NCBI GenBank assembly: GCA_000719105.1
Contig: JODX01000022.1
Coordinates: forward strand, 38,203-102,202
From: Streptomyces sclerotialus
Lineage (GTDB): Bacteria > Actinomycetota > Actinomycetes > Streptomycetales > Streptomycetaceae
Direction of reading: 5' to 3'
DNA length: 64,000 nucleotides
In this document: positions 17,371 through 26,481 of the stretch, one piece after another
How positions within the stretch are numbered: position 1 is the stretch's first letter
How the letters are laid out: each line of letters begins with the position of its first letter
The notes under the pieces: model-generated
What the model was told of the DNA's origin: nothing
Database searches by the model: none
What the model saw: only the letters and a program-made list of their open reading frames with translations
Program-made: the position numbers and the translations under genes

Positions 17371-18132
17371 CTAGGACCATGTGGCCACCAGGTAGCCCAC
17401 TCCGTACGGGGCGTCGTCGTACAGCAGTGAACCGGACAGGTCCGTGCCCTCGGCGGCACCGGCGAGAAGTTGCCAGGGAGCGCGGCCGGAGACCTTCAGC
17501 TCGCGCGCGAGGCCGGCGTCCAGCGCCTTCAGTGCGGCGGTGTCGGCCGCGCCGAGCGCCCGTGCGACCTCCGCGTCGAAGCCGGCCGCGCGCTCGTCGA
17601 GGTACCCCGGCGCCTTGAGGGTGCGGCATGCGCTGGCGTCGCCCATCACCAGCAGGGCCACGCGCTCGGAACGGGCCGCGGCCTCCCGCCCGGCCCGGAC
17701 GCACCGCTCGGCCGTGAGATCTTGCCGCACACCGATCCCTTCGACCGGCACGTCGGCCCACTCCGTGCAGTCCAGCAGCCAGGCGGCGACCGCGAGGGAG
17801 GACGGCAGCTCCGCCCCGGGCGCCCTGGTGTCCGGCTCCCCGCAGCCCAGGCGTACGTCGACGTCCACGCCGAAGCCGCGGAAGGAGCCCGGCGTGCCCT
17901 CGGGGTAGGAGACGGGCTCTTCCGTGCGGGGGGCCGTCGCCTCCAAGTGCGCCCCGTCGCCGCTCGCCCCGGCCGGGCCCACGATCACCAGCCGGTCGGG
18001 GAGCGCGGTGGCCAGTACGCCGAGCGCGGTGGCGCATGCGGCCCGCGCGGCGTCCAGTTCGGGCGCGGCCCCGGAGGCGACCTCGGGCACGAGCAGCGGC
18101 GGACAGGGGCAGACGGCGGCGGCTACAAGCAT
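17371..18132 (-). CDS. LigB-like class III extradiol dioxygenase domain protein
   Basis: 253 residues. The start (MLVAAAVCPCPPLLVPEVA) and the repeated alanine-rich alpha/beta pattern fit the actinobacterial proteins annotated as class III extradiol dioxygenase subunit B-like. These lack most of the usual iron-binding histidines: few histidines are visible here (only GAHLEAT stands out), so ring cleavage is doubtful. It ends at the large hairpin and lies about 150 bp downstream of miaB, possibly in the same transcript. The physiological role is unknown. Confidence 0.75.
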   Translation of the reverse strand: MLVAAAVCPCPPLLVPEVASGAAPELDAARAACATALGVLATALPDRLVIVGPAGASGDGAHLEATAPRTEEPVSYPEGTPGSFRGFGVDVDVRLGCGEPDTRAPGAELPSSLAVAAWLLDCTEWADVPVEGIGVRQDLTAERCVRAGREAAARSERVALLVMGDASACRTLKAPGYLDERAAGFDAEVARALGAADTAALKALDAGLARELKVSGRAPWQLLAGAAEGTDLSGSLLYDDAPYGVGYLVATWS

Positions 18133-18278
18133 GACCAGCAGCGTAGTCCCGTACGGGCGCCGGGCGCCCGCTCCCCCTGCGCCACTCCCGGAACGTCCGC
18201 CGCAGGCCCTGCCGGCTACCGGCTCGTCCGTCGCGGCCCCTGTCGGCCCGGTCGCAAGCCCTGTCGCGCCGTGTCGGC

Positions 18279-19808
18279 TCAGTCGCAGCCGCAGCCGCTG
18301 CCCGACGCGACCGGCAGCGGCTCCGGAACCCCGATCTTCGGGAGACCGAGCATCACACCGGCCGGCTTGGCCGCCTGCTCCGCGCTCTTGAGGTTTCGCT
18401 TCTCCCAGGCGTCGCCCGCGCGCGTGCGGCGCACGTCCAGGACGGCGCCCTCGGCGAGGAGGTGGTGCGGGGCGGCGTAGGTGATCTCGACGGTCACCAC
18501 GTCACCGGGGCGAACCTCCTGCTCCGGCTTGGTGAAGTGGACCAGGCGGTTGTCGGCGGCGCGGCCGGAGAGGCGGTGGGTGGCGCCGTCCTTGCGGCCC
18601 TCGCCCTCGGCGACCATCAGCTCCAGGGTGCGGCCGACCTGCTTCTTGTTCTCCTCCCAGGAGATCTCCTCCTGGAGGGCGACGAGGCGCTCGTAGCGCG
18701 CCTGGACGACCTCCTTGGGGATCTGGTTCTCCATGGTGGCCGCGGGGGTGCCGGGGCGCTTGGAGTACTGGAAGGTGAAGGCCTGCGAGAAACGCGCCTC
18801 GCGCACCACGTGCAGGGTCTGCTCGAAGTCTTCCTCGGTCTCGCCGGGGAAGCCCACGATGATGTCGGTGGTGATCGCGGCGTGCGGGATGGCGGCGCGG
18901 ACCTTCTCGATGATCCCGAGGTAGCGCTCCTGGCGGTAGGAGCGGCGCATCGCTTTCAGGACGGTGTCCGAGCCGGACTGCAGCGGCATGTGCAGCTGCG
19001 GCATCACGTTCGGCGTCTCGGCCATGGCGGCGATCACGTCGTCGGTGAAGTCGCGGGGGTGCGGCGAGGTGAACCGGACGCGCTCCAGGCCCTCGATGTT
19101 CCCGCAGGCCCGCAGGAGCTTGCTGAACGCCTCGCGGTCGCCGATGTCGGAGCCGTACGCGTTGACGTTCTGGCCGAGCAGGGTGATCTCCGAGACGCCC
19201 TCGGCGACCAGCGCCTCGACCTCGGCGAGGATGTCGCCGGGGCGGCGGTCCTTCTCCTTGCCGCGCAGCGCCGGGACGATGCAGAAGGTGCAGGTGTTGT
19301 TGCAGCCGACCGAGATGGACACCCAGGCTGCGTACGCGCTCTCGCGGCGGGTCGGCAGCGTGGAGGGGAACGCCTCCAGCGACTCGGCGATCTCGACCTG
19401 CGCCTCCTCCTGGACGCGGGCGCGCTCCAGCAGGACCGGCAGCTTGCCGATGTTGTGCGTACCGAAGACGACGTCCACCCAGGGCGCCTTCTTCACGATG
19501 GTGTCGCGGTCCTTCTGCGCCAGGCAGCCGCCGACGGCGATCTGCATGCCGGGGCGCGAGGCCTTCATGGGGGCGAGGCGGCCGAGGTTGCCGTAGAGGC
19601 GGTTGTCGGCGTTCTCCCGGACGGCGCAGGTGTTGAAGACCACGACGTCGGCGTCGCCCTCGCGCGTGCCTTCGGGGGCGCGGACGTAGCCGGCGTCCTC
19701 GAGCAGGCCGGACAAGCGCTCGGAGTCGTGGACGTTCATCTGGCACCCGTAGGTGCGTACTTCATAGGTCTTGACGCCCACTGCCTGGCTCCGGTCGCTG
19801 CTGCTCAT
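18279..19808 (-). CDS. miaB: tRNA-2-methylthio-N6-dimethylallyladenosine synthase MiaB
   Basis: 509 residues. Radical-SAM methylthiotransferase that adds the 2-methylthio group after MiaA. The N-terminal UPF0004 domain has [15 protein letters not shown] and GGCLAQ (auxiliary cluster cysteines); the radical-SAM motif is [12 protein letters not shown]; the C-terminal TRAM domain precedes an extra tail that ends GSGCGCD. That cysteine-rich end is unusual and could bind metal. miaA and miaB are near each other but on separate transcripts. The second methylthiotransferase of the window, RimO, is at 47.5 kb. Confidence 0.96.
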   Translation of the reverse strand: MSSSDRSQAVGVKTYEVRTYGCQMNVHDSERLSGLLEDAGYVRAPEGTREGDADVVVFNTCAVRENADNRLYGNLGRLAPMKASRPGMQIAVGGCLAQKDRDTIVKKAPWVDVVFGTHNIGKLPVLLERARVQEEAQVEIAESLEAFPSTLPTRRESAYAAWVSISVGCNNTCTFCIVPALRGKEKDRRPGDILAEVEALVAEGVSEITLLGQNVNAYGSDIGDREAFSKLLRACGNIEGLERVRFTSPHPRDFTDDVIAAMAETPNVMPQLHMPLQSGSDTVLKAMRRSYRQERYLGIIEKVRAAIPHAAITTDIIVGFPGETEEDFEQTLHVVREARFSQAFTFQYSKRPGTPAATMENQIPKEVVQARYERLVALQEEISWEENKKQVGRTLELMVAEGEGRKDGATHRLSGRAADNRLVHFTKPEQEVRPGDVVTVEITYAAPHHLLAEGAVLDVRRTRAGDAWEKRNLKSAEQAAKPAGVMLGLPKIGVPEPLPVASGSGCGCD

Positions 19809-19868
19809 GCCACAAGGGTAGGCGGTGTGCCGGGGAGCCTCCGCCTCCGGTACGCGGCCCGGTGCCCG

Positions 19869-20291
19869 TCAGCCCTGCTCGCCCCGCCATCCCTGCCGGC
19901 GCAGTACCTCCGCCACGTCCGGTGCCCGGTAGTGCTCGCCCTTCAGCACCTTGCCGTCCGCCCGGCGGGCCACGTGCCCGTCCGGGCCCCGCTTGGACAT
20001 GTTGGCGCGGTGGATCTCGGCGATCACCTGGTCCAGGTCGATCCCGTGAACCAGAGCGGTGCCGTACGCCACGTACACGACATCGGCGAGTTCGTGCGCC
20101 AGCCGGTCCAGCGGGCCCTCGACGGACACCTCGGCGACCTCGGCGGCCTCCTCCGCGAGCAGTTCGCCGCGGTGCGCGGCGAGCTCCGGCGACACCTCCG
20201 TCGGCACGGTGCGCGCGTCGAGGCCGAAGGCGCGATGGAACTCACGGACGTAGGAAGCGGGAGAGGCGTGGGAGGCGGGAGAGTGGTGCAT
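19869..20291 (-). CDS. MazG-like nucleotide pyrophosphohydrolase
   Basis: 140 residues, all-alpha NTP-PPase fold. The metal-binding motifs are visible as EEAAEVAE (about 47-54) and ELADVVYVAYG (about 66-76), and a conserved tail reads NMSKRGPDGHVARRADGKVLKG. Likely hydrolyses (d)NTPs or related nucleotides; the exact substrate cannot be told. It sits 60 bp downstream of miaB's start region on the same strand, followed upstream by a 257-bp divergent promoter region shared with the PGRP gene. Confidence 0.87.
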   Translation of the reverse strand: MHHSPASHASPASYVREFHRAFGLDARTVPTEVSPELAAHRGELLAEEAAEVAEVSVEGPLDRLAHELADVVYVAYGTALVHGIDLDQVIAEIHRANMSKRGPDGHVARRADGKVLKGEHYRAPDVAEVLRRQGWRGEQG

Positions 20292-20548
20292 GCGGCGACC
20301 TTATCCGCCCGCCGTACGCCCCCTCCGCGCACCCGTACATGTGTACGCCAACCATGCGTACGTCAACAGCGCGCGGACGGTATCGGCCGAGAACCTCACG
20401 GCAGCGGCACGCGGCATGGTAGGCGGTGACGTTACCCCCTACCCTCCGTTGGGTCTTCACCAGCACGGCCGGTCCGGGTGGCCCGGGCCGGCCGGTCGTT
20501 CCGTGCACAGCCAGCCGTCGTACGACCACGAAACGTTGAGGACTCACC

Positions 20549-21763
20549 GTGACCGTTCCTCCCGCGTCTGACGCATCCGCCCCTTCCTCCTCCCCTGCCC
20601 ACCGGGCGCAGTCCCGTGTCACCCGCCGCGCCCTCATCGGCGCCGCGGGCGCGGTCGCCGCCGGTGCCGTGATCACGCCGGCCGTGATGGCCGGGACGAC
20701 CGCACCGGACGCCGCCGGCCCCGGTCCGGCCGGACCGGACGACACCGTGTCCGGCGCTGCCGGAGCCAACGCCGCCGCGGTCGCCACGGGGGCCGGCCTC
20801 ACGACCGAAGACTTCCCCGCGACCCGCACCGCGGCGGCCGTCGGCGAGGCGCCCGTGGAGGCCGCCTTCCCCATCGGCTTCGTGGGCGTGCGCTGGCAGG
20901 GCACGCCGGACGCCACCGGCGGCGCGATCCGGCTGCGCGAGGCGGACGGGACCGCGGGCGCCTGGCGGACGTTCCCGTCGAACGGCTGCTCCCCCGCCGA
21001 CGGCGGTGGGCTGCTGATCCCCGCCGGGCAGGCCGCCGGCTACGAGCTGAGGGCACCCGCCGGGGCCACCGGACTGCGTTCGCTGGCGCTCGACACCACA
21101 CACGGCCCCACGCGCGCGGTGGCCGTCCCGTCGGCCCCGACCCGGATGCGGGGCCTCCCCTATGTGTCGCGGGCGGCCTGGGGCGCGGACGAGTCCCTGC
21201 GGTTCGATCCGGACGGCGACGAGAAAACACCGGCCGCCTACTACCCCTTCCAGACCATCACCGTGCACCACACCGCCACGCCCAACGGCGACTCCCACCC
21301 GGCCGCCACGGTGCGCGGCATCTACGAGCTCCACACCGGGACCAACGAGTGGGGGGACATCGGCTACCACTTCCTCGTCGACGAGAAGGGCCGCATCTAC
21401 GAGGGCCGCCACACCGACGGAGGGGGAATGCCCGGGCACGACGCCGAGGGCAGGGTCGTGACCGCCTTCCACGTGGGCGGCCACAACTCCGGGAACCTGG
21501 GCATCGCCCTGCTCGGCACCCTGGTGGACCGGAGCCCGACGCCGGCCGCCCGGTCGTCGCTGACCCGTCTGGTCCGCGTGCTGGTACGGCACCACGGCGT
21601 CGACCCGTGGGCGCACGTCACGTACACGAATCCCGTCGACGGCGGGCGGAAGGAGGTCCCGGGGATCAGCGGGCACCGGGACTGGATGGTGACGAAGTGC
21701 CCGGGCGGGACGATGTACCAGGAGCTGGACCGCCTGCGCTCCGCGGTGGCCGACGGGGCCTGA
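20549..21763 (+). CDS. Secreted peptidoglycan recognition protein / N-acetylmuramoyl-L-alanine amidase
   Basis: 404 residues. The N-terminus has a Tat-like signal (SRVTRRALIGAAGAVAAGAV). A middle beta-type region (about 90-190) precedes a type-2 amidase/PGRP domain beginning YVSRAAWGADESLRF. Zinc ligands appear as His in TVHHTA, His in ISGHRDW and Cys in TKCPGG, and the catalytic Tyr lies in GDIGYHFLVDEKGRIYEGRH. Cleaves the amide bond between MurNAc and the stem peptide outside the cell. The GTG start at 20549 puts the twin arginines about 27 residues in, which suits Tat export. Confidence 0.9.
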   Translation: MTVPPASDASAPSSSPAHRAQSRVTRRALIGAAGAVAAGAVITPAVMAGTTAPDAAGPGPAGPDDTVSGAAGANAAAVATGAGLTTEDFPATRTAAAVGEAPVEAAFPIGFVGVRWQGTPDATGGAIRLREADGTAGAWRTFPSNGCSPADGGGLLIPAGQAAGYELRAPAGATGLRSLALDTTHGPTRAVAVPSAPTRMRGLPYVSRAAWGADESLRFDPDGDEKTPAAYYPFQTITVHHTATPNGDSHPAATVRGIYELHTGTNEWGDIGYHFLVDEKGRIYEGRHTDGGGMPGHDAEGRVVTAFHVGGHNSGNLGIALLGTLVDRSPTPAARSSLTRLVRVLVRHHGVDPWAHVTYTNPVDGGRKEVPGISGHRDWMVTKCPGGTMYQELDRLRSAVADGA

Positions 21764-21837
21764 CGGTACGCGAGGGGGGCCAGGGCTCGCTCCGGGCCCG
21801 GTGCCGGGTCCGCGGTGCGCGGGCCCGGCGCTCCGTG

Positions 21838-21881
21838 CCCTGTGCCCGCCCTGTGCCCGCCCTGTGCCCGCCCTGTGCCCC
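21838..21881. repeat. Tandem repeat, four 11-bp units
   Basis: CCCTGTGCCCG repeats at 21838, 21849, 21860 and 21871; the last unit differs in its final base. It lies in the 221-bp gap between the amidase and TAXI genes and is probably a slippage array. Confidence 0.85.
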
Positions 21882-21949
21882 GATGCCCTGTGGTGCGGCG
21901 CCCCGCAGCACACGTTGGTCACGGCCTCACCATCCGACGCTCACGGCTC

Positions 21950-21978
21950 TTGGCCGCCGCATCCTGACCTGGCAGGAT
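21950..21978 (+). promoter_or_regulatory. Predicted promoter of the TAXI gene (leaderless)
   Basis: TTGGCC (21950-21955), N17, CAGGAT (21973-21978), then 6 nt to the ATG at 21985. A start 7 nt after the -10 coincides with the A of ATG. No ribosome-binding site is needed or seen. Confidence 0.6.
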
Positions 21979-21984
21979 CGCGCC

Positions 21985-22980
21985 ATGCTCCAGGCATTCC
22001 ACCGCTACGGCGCCCACCGCGGACTGCCGGCCGCCACGGCCGCGCTCGTGGTCCTCGGGCTGCTCGTGTGGTGGCTGTGGCCGCGCGAGGAGCCCCCGAC
22101 CGGAACGATCACGATCAGCACGGGAGCGGAGGAGGGGGTCTACTACGAGTACGGGGAACGCCTGCGCACCGCGATCGCCAGGGACATGCCCGGCCTGAGG
22201 GTGGTGCTGCAGTCCAGCGCCGGCTCCCAGCAGAACGTCGCACGGGTGGCCACCGGCGAGGCCGACTTCGCCATCGCCGCCGCCGACGCGGTCGAGGCGT
22301 ACCAGTTGGACCGGCGGCCCGGTCACGGCAAGCTGCGCGGTATGGCACGGCTGTACGACGACTATGTGCAGCTCGTCGTCCCGCAGACGTCGGACATTGA
22401 GACGGTCGGCGACCTCAAGGGCAAGCGGGTGGGGGTGGGACAGGACAACTCCGGCGTACGGCTGATCGCGGACCGGGTGCTGCAGGCGGCCGGGCTCGAT
22501 CCCCGGCACGACATCGAGCCGGAGGACGACGGGATAAGGACCGGTCCGAACCGGCTGCGCAGCGGCAGCATCGACGCTTTCTTCTGGTCGGGCGGTCTGC
22601 CGACCCGCGGCCTGGAGGAGCTCGCCGAGAAGTACGACTTCCGGTTCGTGGAGATCGACACCACCATCGTGGCAACCTTGCACGACCAGGACGACGCCTT
22701 CGGCTACTACCGGTCCTCGGTGATGCCGGCCGAGGCGTACCCGTCCATCCAGCGGGGCCAGACCGTGCAGACGCTCACCGTGGCGAATCTGCTCCTCACG
22801 CGCGCGGACATGGATCCCCGGCTGACCGAGTGGCTCACCCGTAGGGTGATCAACAGCCGCGACAGCATCGGCTCGCACGTCCACTCCGCCCAGCTGGTGG
22901 ACCTGCGCACGGCCATCTACACGGAGCCGCTGGACCTGCACGAGGGCGCGCGGCGGTACTACCGTTCGGTCAAACCGTAG
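21985..22980 (+). CDS. TAXI-family solute-binding protein, membrane-anchored, no TRAP permease
   Basis: 331 residues. One N-terminal hydrophobic helix (AALVVLGLLVWWLWP) with no lipobox or clear cleavage site suggests a membrane-anchored extracellular binding domain. TAXI hallmarks include TISTGAEEGVYYEYGERL, SAGSQQNVARVATGEADFAIA, DLKGKRVGVG and the SGGLPTR motif in DAFFWSGGLPTRGLEELA. TAXI proteins usually feed a TRAP DctQM permease, but none is present here. Instead it converges on gluK with a 44-bp gap. A Thermus TAXI protein was crystallised with glutamate/glutamine, so a role in glutamate sensing is a reasonable guess. Confidence 0.88.
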   Translation: MLQAFHRYGAHRGLPAATAALVVLGLLVWWLWPREEPPTGTITISTGAEEGVYYEYGERLRTAIARDMPGLRVVLQSSAGSQQNVARVATGEADFAIAAADAVEAYQLDRRPGHGKLRGMARLYDDYVQLVVPQTSDIETVGDLKGKRVGVGQDNSGVRLIADRVLQAAGLDPRHDIEPEDDGIRTGPNRLRSGSIDAFFWSGGLPTRGLEELAEKYDFRFVEIDTTIVATLHDQDDAFGYYRSSVMPAEAYPSIQRGQTVQTLTVANLLLTRADMDPRLTEWLTRRVINSRDSIGSHVHSAQLVDLRTAIYTEPLDLHEGARRYYRSVKP

Positions 22981-23024
22981 GGCGCCGCCCGCCCCGGGAG
23001 GGCACCGCACGCACCGGTCAACGG

Positions 23025-24431
23025 TCAGGACGCCGGCTCCGCCCTCGGCACCGTCACCGTCACCTTCAGTCCGTGCGGTTCGTGGCGGGCGTACGAGATC
23101 GCTCCGCCGCCCGCCTCGAGGAGGGCGCGGGAGATGGACAGACCGAGCCCCGAGCCCTTGACGTTCTGGTGCCCGGGGCTGCGCCAGAAGCGGTCGCCGA
23201 TGCGGCCGAGTTCCTCGTCGCCGAGGCCGGGCCCGCCGTCGGCGACGACGACCGTGGAGACCGCGCCGTTGGAGGACACCTCCACGGCGACGCCCTCTCC
23301 CTCGGGGGTGAACTTCAGCGCGTTGTCGATCACCGCGTCCAGCGCGCTCGACAGGGCGATCGGGTCGGCCCAGGCGGTGGTGGGCGGGCAGTCCCCCGAC
23401 AGCCGTACGCCCTTGCTCTCGGCGACCGGTGTCCACGCGGCGACGCGCTCGGCGGCCAGCTCGCCGATGTCGGTGAGCGCGAGGTCCGCCTCGGCGTGCT
23501 CGGCGAGCGCCAGGTCGAGCAGGTCGTCGAGGACCTGCGCGAGCCGCTTGCCCTCGGTGCGCACGGAGGCGATCTCCTCGTTGCCCTCGGGCAGTTCGAG
23601 GGCGAGCAGGTCGATGCGCAGCAGCAGCGCGGCGAGCGGGTTGCGCAGCTGGTGGGAGGCGTCGGCGACGAAGGCGCGCTGCTGTTCGAGCACGTCCTCC
23701 ACATTGTCGGCCATCTCGTTGAACGACCGTGCCAGGCGCCTGAGTTCCGGCGGCCCGCCGGCCACCGCGACCCGGGACTTCAGCCGTCCGGTGGCGATGT
23801 CGTGGGTGGTGGCGTCGAGGACCCGTACGGGCTTGAGGACCCAGCCGGTCAGGCGCAGCGCGGCTCCGACGGCGAGGAGCATCGCGGCGATCAGGCCCGC
23901 TCCGATCACCATCCAGCCGCGCTGGATCTCCGACCGCATCTGCCCGGTGGGCGAGTCGGTCACGACGACGGCGACGACGTCCCCGTCCCGGATGACCGGC
24001 GAGGCGACGACCAGCCGCCCGCGCTCCCAGGGCCACACCTGCTCCGGGTCGTGGCTGCGCCGCCCCAGCAGCGCCTCCCTGTAGGCGTCGCGGCCCTCGC
24101 CCTCCGCGGGCACGTACCAGCTGCGCGGCGCGTTCGCCATGGCCTCCTCACCGCGGTCGAAGACGCCCGCGCGGATGCCGTACACCTCGAAGTAGCGGTC
24201 GAGTTCGTCGCGCAGGGTCTCCCGGCGCTCGTCCGTGCCGTCCACCCGCGAACCGGCGGGACGGTCGGCGACGAACTGCGCGAGGGCCGCGAAACGCGCC
24301 GTGTCGTCGATGCGGTCGACCACCACCTTCTGCTGCGCCGCGGCCGCCAGGCTGACCGCGAGCGGGATGCCGAGCGCCAGCAGCACGGCGGCCATGAGGA
24401 CGATGAGCAGCGGAAGCAGACGAGTGCGCAC
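23025..24431 (-). CDS. gluK: Sensor histidine kinase, GluK-like
   Basis: 468 residues. Two membrane helices (about 8-32 and 172-195) flank an extracellular sensor of roughly 140 residues. HAMP follows, then HisKA with the phospho-acceptor His in ADASHQLRNPLAALL and an HATPase domain (VIDNALKFT, DGGPGLG, GSGLGLSIS). Positioned directly downstream of its response regulator and divergent from gluABCD, it matches the S. coelicolor GluK-GluR glutamate-sensing system by synteny. The assignment is therefore context-based; the ligand cannot be read from the sequence. Confidence 0.87.
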   Translation of the reverse strand: MRTRLLPLLIVLMAAVLLALGIPLAVSLAAAAQQKVVVDRIDDTARFAALAQFVADRPAGSRVDGTDERRETLRDELDRYFEVYGIRAGVFDRGEEAMANAPRSWYVPAEGEGRDAYREALLGRRSHDPEQVWPWERGRLVVASPVIRDGDVVAVVVTDSPTGQMRSEIQRGWMVIGAGLIAAMLLAVGAALRLTGWVLKPVRVLDATTHDIATGRLKSRVAVAGGPPELRRLARSFNEMADNVEDVLEQQRAFVADASHQLRNPLAALLLRIDLLALELPEGNEEIASVRTEGKRLAQVLDDLLDLALAEHAEADLALTDIGELAAERVAAWTPVAESKGVRLSGDCPPTTAWADPIALSSALDAVIDNALKFTPEGEGVAVEVSSNGAVSTVVVADGGPGLGDEELGRIGDRFWRSPGHQNVKGSGLGLSISRALLEAGGGAISYARHEPHGLKVTVTVPRAEPAS

Positions 24432-24440
24432 TCCGGCACG

Positions 24441-25127
24441 CTATGCCGCGGGGATGACGAGCCGGTACCCGACTCCGCGCACTGTCTCGATCAGTGCGGG
24501 CATGCGCAGTTTGGACCGCAGGGACGCGACGTGCACCTCCAGGGTGCGGCCCGTCCCCTCCCAACTGGTGCGCCACACCTCGCTGATGATCTGCTCCCGG
24601 CGGAAGACCACTCCGGGACGCTGGGCGAGCAGCGCCAGGAGGTCGAACTCCTTGCGGGTCAGCGCGACGACCGTGCCGTCGACGCTCACCTGGCGGGTGG
24701 GCAGTTCGATGTGCACGGACCCGAGTCCGATCACGCTGCCACCGGGTTCCGGAGTCTCACCGGGCACGCGGCGCCGGCTGACGGCGTGGATACGGGCGAG
24801 CAGTTCCCCGGTGTCGTACGGCTTGACGACGTAGTCGTCCGCTCCGAGGTTGAGGCCGTGGATGCGCGAGCGCACGTCGGAGCGGGCGGTGACCATGATC
24901 ACGGGGATGCTCGTGCGCTTGCGGATCTTCCCGCAGACCTCGTATCCGTCCTGGTCGGGCAGGCCGAGGTCGAGCAGCACCACGCCGAAGCCCGCGCCCT
25001 CGGGCACGAGCGCCTGGAGCGCCTCCTCGCCGCTGCGGGCGTGCGTGACGGCGAAGCCGTGCCGCGCCAGCACCGCGGACAGGGCGGCGGCGACGTGGTT
25101 GTCGTCCTCGACGAGGAGCAGTCTCAT
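24441..25127 (-). CDS. gluR: OmpR-family response regulator, GluR-like
   Basis: 228 residues. Receiver domain starts MRLLLVEDDNHVA with the phospho-Asp in LLDLGLPDQDGYEV and the conserved Lys in YVVKPYD; the winged-helix effector domain is about 130-225 (LTRKEFDLLALLAQRPGVVF, VHVASLRSKL). Start at ATG 25127, preceded by GGAGG (25139-25135); an opening continues upstream to 25433 but falls in the intergenic region. gluK follows after 9 bp. It probably activates the divergent gluABCD operon when glutamate is present. Confidence 0.9.
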   Translation of the reverse strand: MRLLLVEDDNHVAAALSAVLARHGFAVTHARSGEEALQALVPEGAGFGVVLLDLGLPDQDGYEVCGKIRKRTSIPVIMVTARSDVRSRIHGLNLGADDYVVKPYDTGELLARIHAVSRRRVPGETPEPGGSVIGLGSVHIELPTRQVSVDGTVVALTRKEFDLLALLAQRPGVVFRREQIISEVWRTSWEGTGRTLEVHVASLRSKLRMPALIETVRGVGYRLVIPAA

Positions 25128-25553
25128 TCCGCCCCCTCCGGTTAGTTTCGGTCTCGGTGTGTCTCGGTGTCTGCCGGTCGTACGGTCGCGCGCGTGGGTG
25201 CGGTTTCCGCGTTCCGCGCGCGTACGTACGGTTTCCGCGCGCGGGTGCCGTGGTCCGGCCGGCGCGGACCGGTCCTGGTGAACGTGGTCGCAACGCGCGG
25301 AGAACACGGCCACGCGCGCGTGTCTCCTGGAAGTGACGCCGATGACCGAGGACGGCGTCAAGTGGCTGCCGCCGGGCGTTACCCAGCCGGTACCCAGCGA
25401 GGGCGCAATGGGGGCGCGACAGCATCCGGCCACTACCAGGAGTGGCGGCCCGCTATCGGATCGTTATGCTCAGATTCCCCTCAGATGTAATGACGCTGGT
25501 CGTAGTGGGTCACTACCCTCCTCCGAAACCGAGGAGGACGGAGCCAGTAAGCG
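25128..25553. other. Divergent intergenic region gluR / gluA
   Basis: 426 bp with no credible gene. It should hold promoters for both directions and the GluR binding site. Visible elements: GTCTCGGTGT twice in tandem (25151-25170); a 6-bp inverted repeat GTAGTG-GGT-CACTAC (25502-25516) about 40 bp before gluA; and the gluA ribosome-binding region GGAGGACGGAG (25532-25542). I could not assign a -10/-35 pair with confidence. Confidence 0.6.
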
Positions 25554-26330
25554 ATGACCGAAGTATCGGTGGCCAAGGACGCCGTGGCCGCTACCGACGA
25601 CCTGGTCGTCCTGAAGAGCGTCAACAAGCACTTCGGCGCGTTGCACGTGCTCCAGGACATCGATCTGACCATCGCCCGGGGCGAGGTCGTCGTGGTGATC
25701 GGGCCCTCCGGGTCCGGTAAGTCCACCCTGTGCCGCACCATCAACCGCCTGGAGACGATCGACTCGGGCGACATCACGATCGACGGCAAGCCGCTCCCCG
25801 CGGAGGGCAAGGCGCTCGCCCGGCTCCGTGCCGACGTCGGCATGGTGTTCCAGTCCTTCAACCTCTTCGCGCACAAGACGGTGCTCGAGAACGTCATGCT
25901 CGGCCAGATCAAGGTCCGCAAGACCGACAAGGCGAAGGCCGAGGAGAAGGCGCGGGCGCTGCTCGACCGCGTCGGCGTGGGCACGCAGGCGGACAAGTAT
26001 CCGGCCCAGCTCTCCGGCGGTCAGCAGCAGCGTGTGGCGATCGCGCGGGCGCTGGCGATGGACCCGAAGGTGATGCTCTTCGACGAGCCGACCTCGGCGC
26101 TCGACCCCGAAATGATCAACGAGGTCCTGGAGGTCATGCAGCAGCTCGCGCGTGACGGCATGACCATGATCGTCGTCACCCACGAGATGGGCTTCGCGCG
26201 CTCGGCCGCCAACCGGGTCGTGTTCATGGCCGACGGCCGCATCGTCGAAGAGGCCACGCCGGACCAGTTCTTCAGCAACCCGCGCAGCGACCGGGCCAAG
26301 GACTTCCTGTCGAAGATCCTGCACCACTGA
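25554..26330 (+). CDS. gluA: Glutamate ABC transporter, ATP-binding protein GluA
   Basis: 258 residues, polar amino acid ABC family. Walker [10 protein letters not shown] (about residues 50-58), Q-loop VFQSFNLF, signature LSGGQQQR, Walker B VMLFDEP, D-loop SALDPEMI and the switch His in VVTHEMGFA are all present. First gene of gluABCD. A 26-bp perfect palindrome region lies in the 151-bp gap before gluB and may affect the relative expression of the binding protein. Confidence 0.96.
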   Translation: MTEVSVAKDAVAATDDLVVLKSVNKHFGALHVLQDIDLTIARGEVVVVIGPSGSGKSTLCRTINRLETIDSGDITIDGKPLPAEGKALARLRADVGMVFQSFNLFAHKTVLENVMLGQIKVRKTDKAKAEEKARALLDRVGVGTQADKYPAQLSGGQQQRVAIARALAMDPKVMLFDEPTSALDPEMINEVLEVMQQLARDGMTMIVVTHEMGFARSAANRVVFMADGRIVEEATPDQFFSNPRSDRAKDFLSKILHH

Positions 26331-26372
26331 GGTCCCCGGCGGGCTCACCGTCGGATCACCACCGGATCAGCG

Positions 26373-26400
26373 CCTCGGTCGGCCTCGAGGCCGACCGGGG
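26373..26400. repeat. Perfect palindrome between gluA and gluB
   Basis: The 22 bp 26376-26397 are self-complementary with no loop, and two more GC pairs close after one T-G position. It could be an operator, an RNA hairpin protecting the downstream message, or a partial terminator. Confidence 0.6.
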
Positions 26401-26481
26401 TCCCGCTCACCTGGGATCCCGACAGCTTGCGTCACCCGCACCGACGGCCCTCTTCTCTTCACCACGCAAAGGATGTGCACC

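Noticed and set aside
25195..25260. GC-rich alternating CGCGCG/TACGTACG stretch considered as an operator
   Set aside because: Such runs are common in high-GC Streptomyces intergenic DNA and no symmetric site of defined spacing could be drawn.
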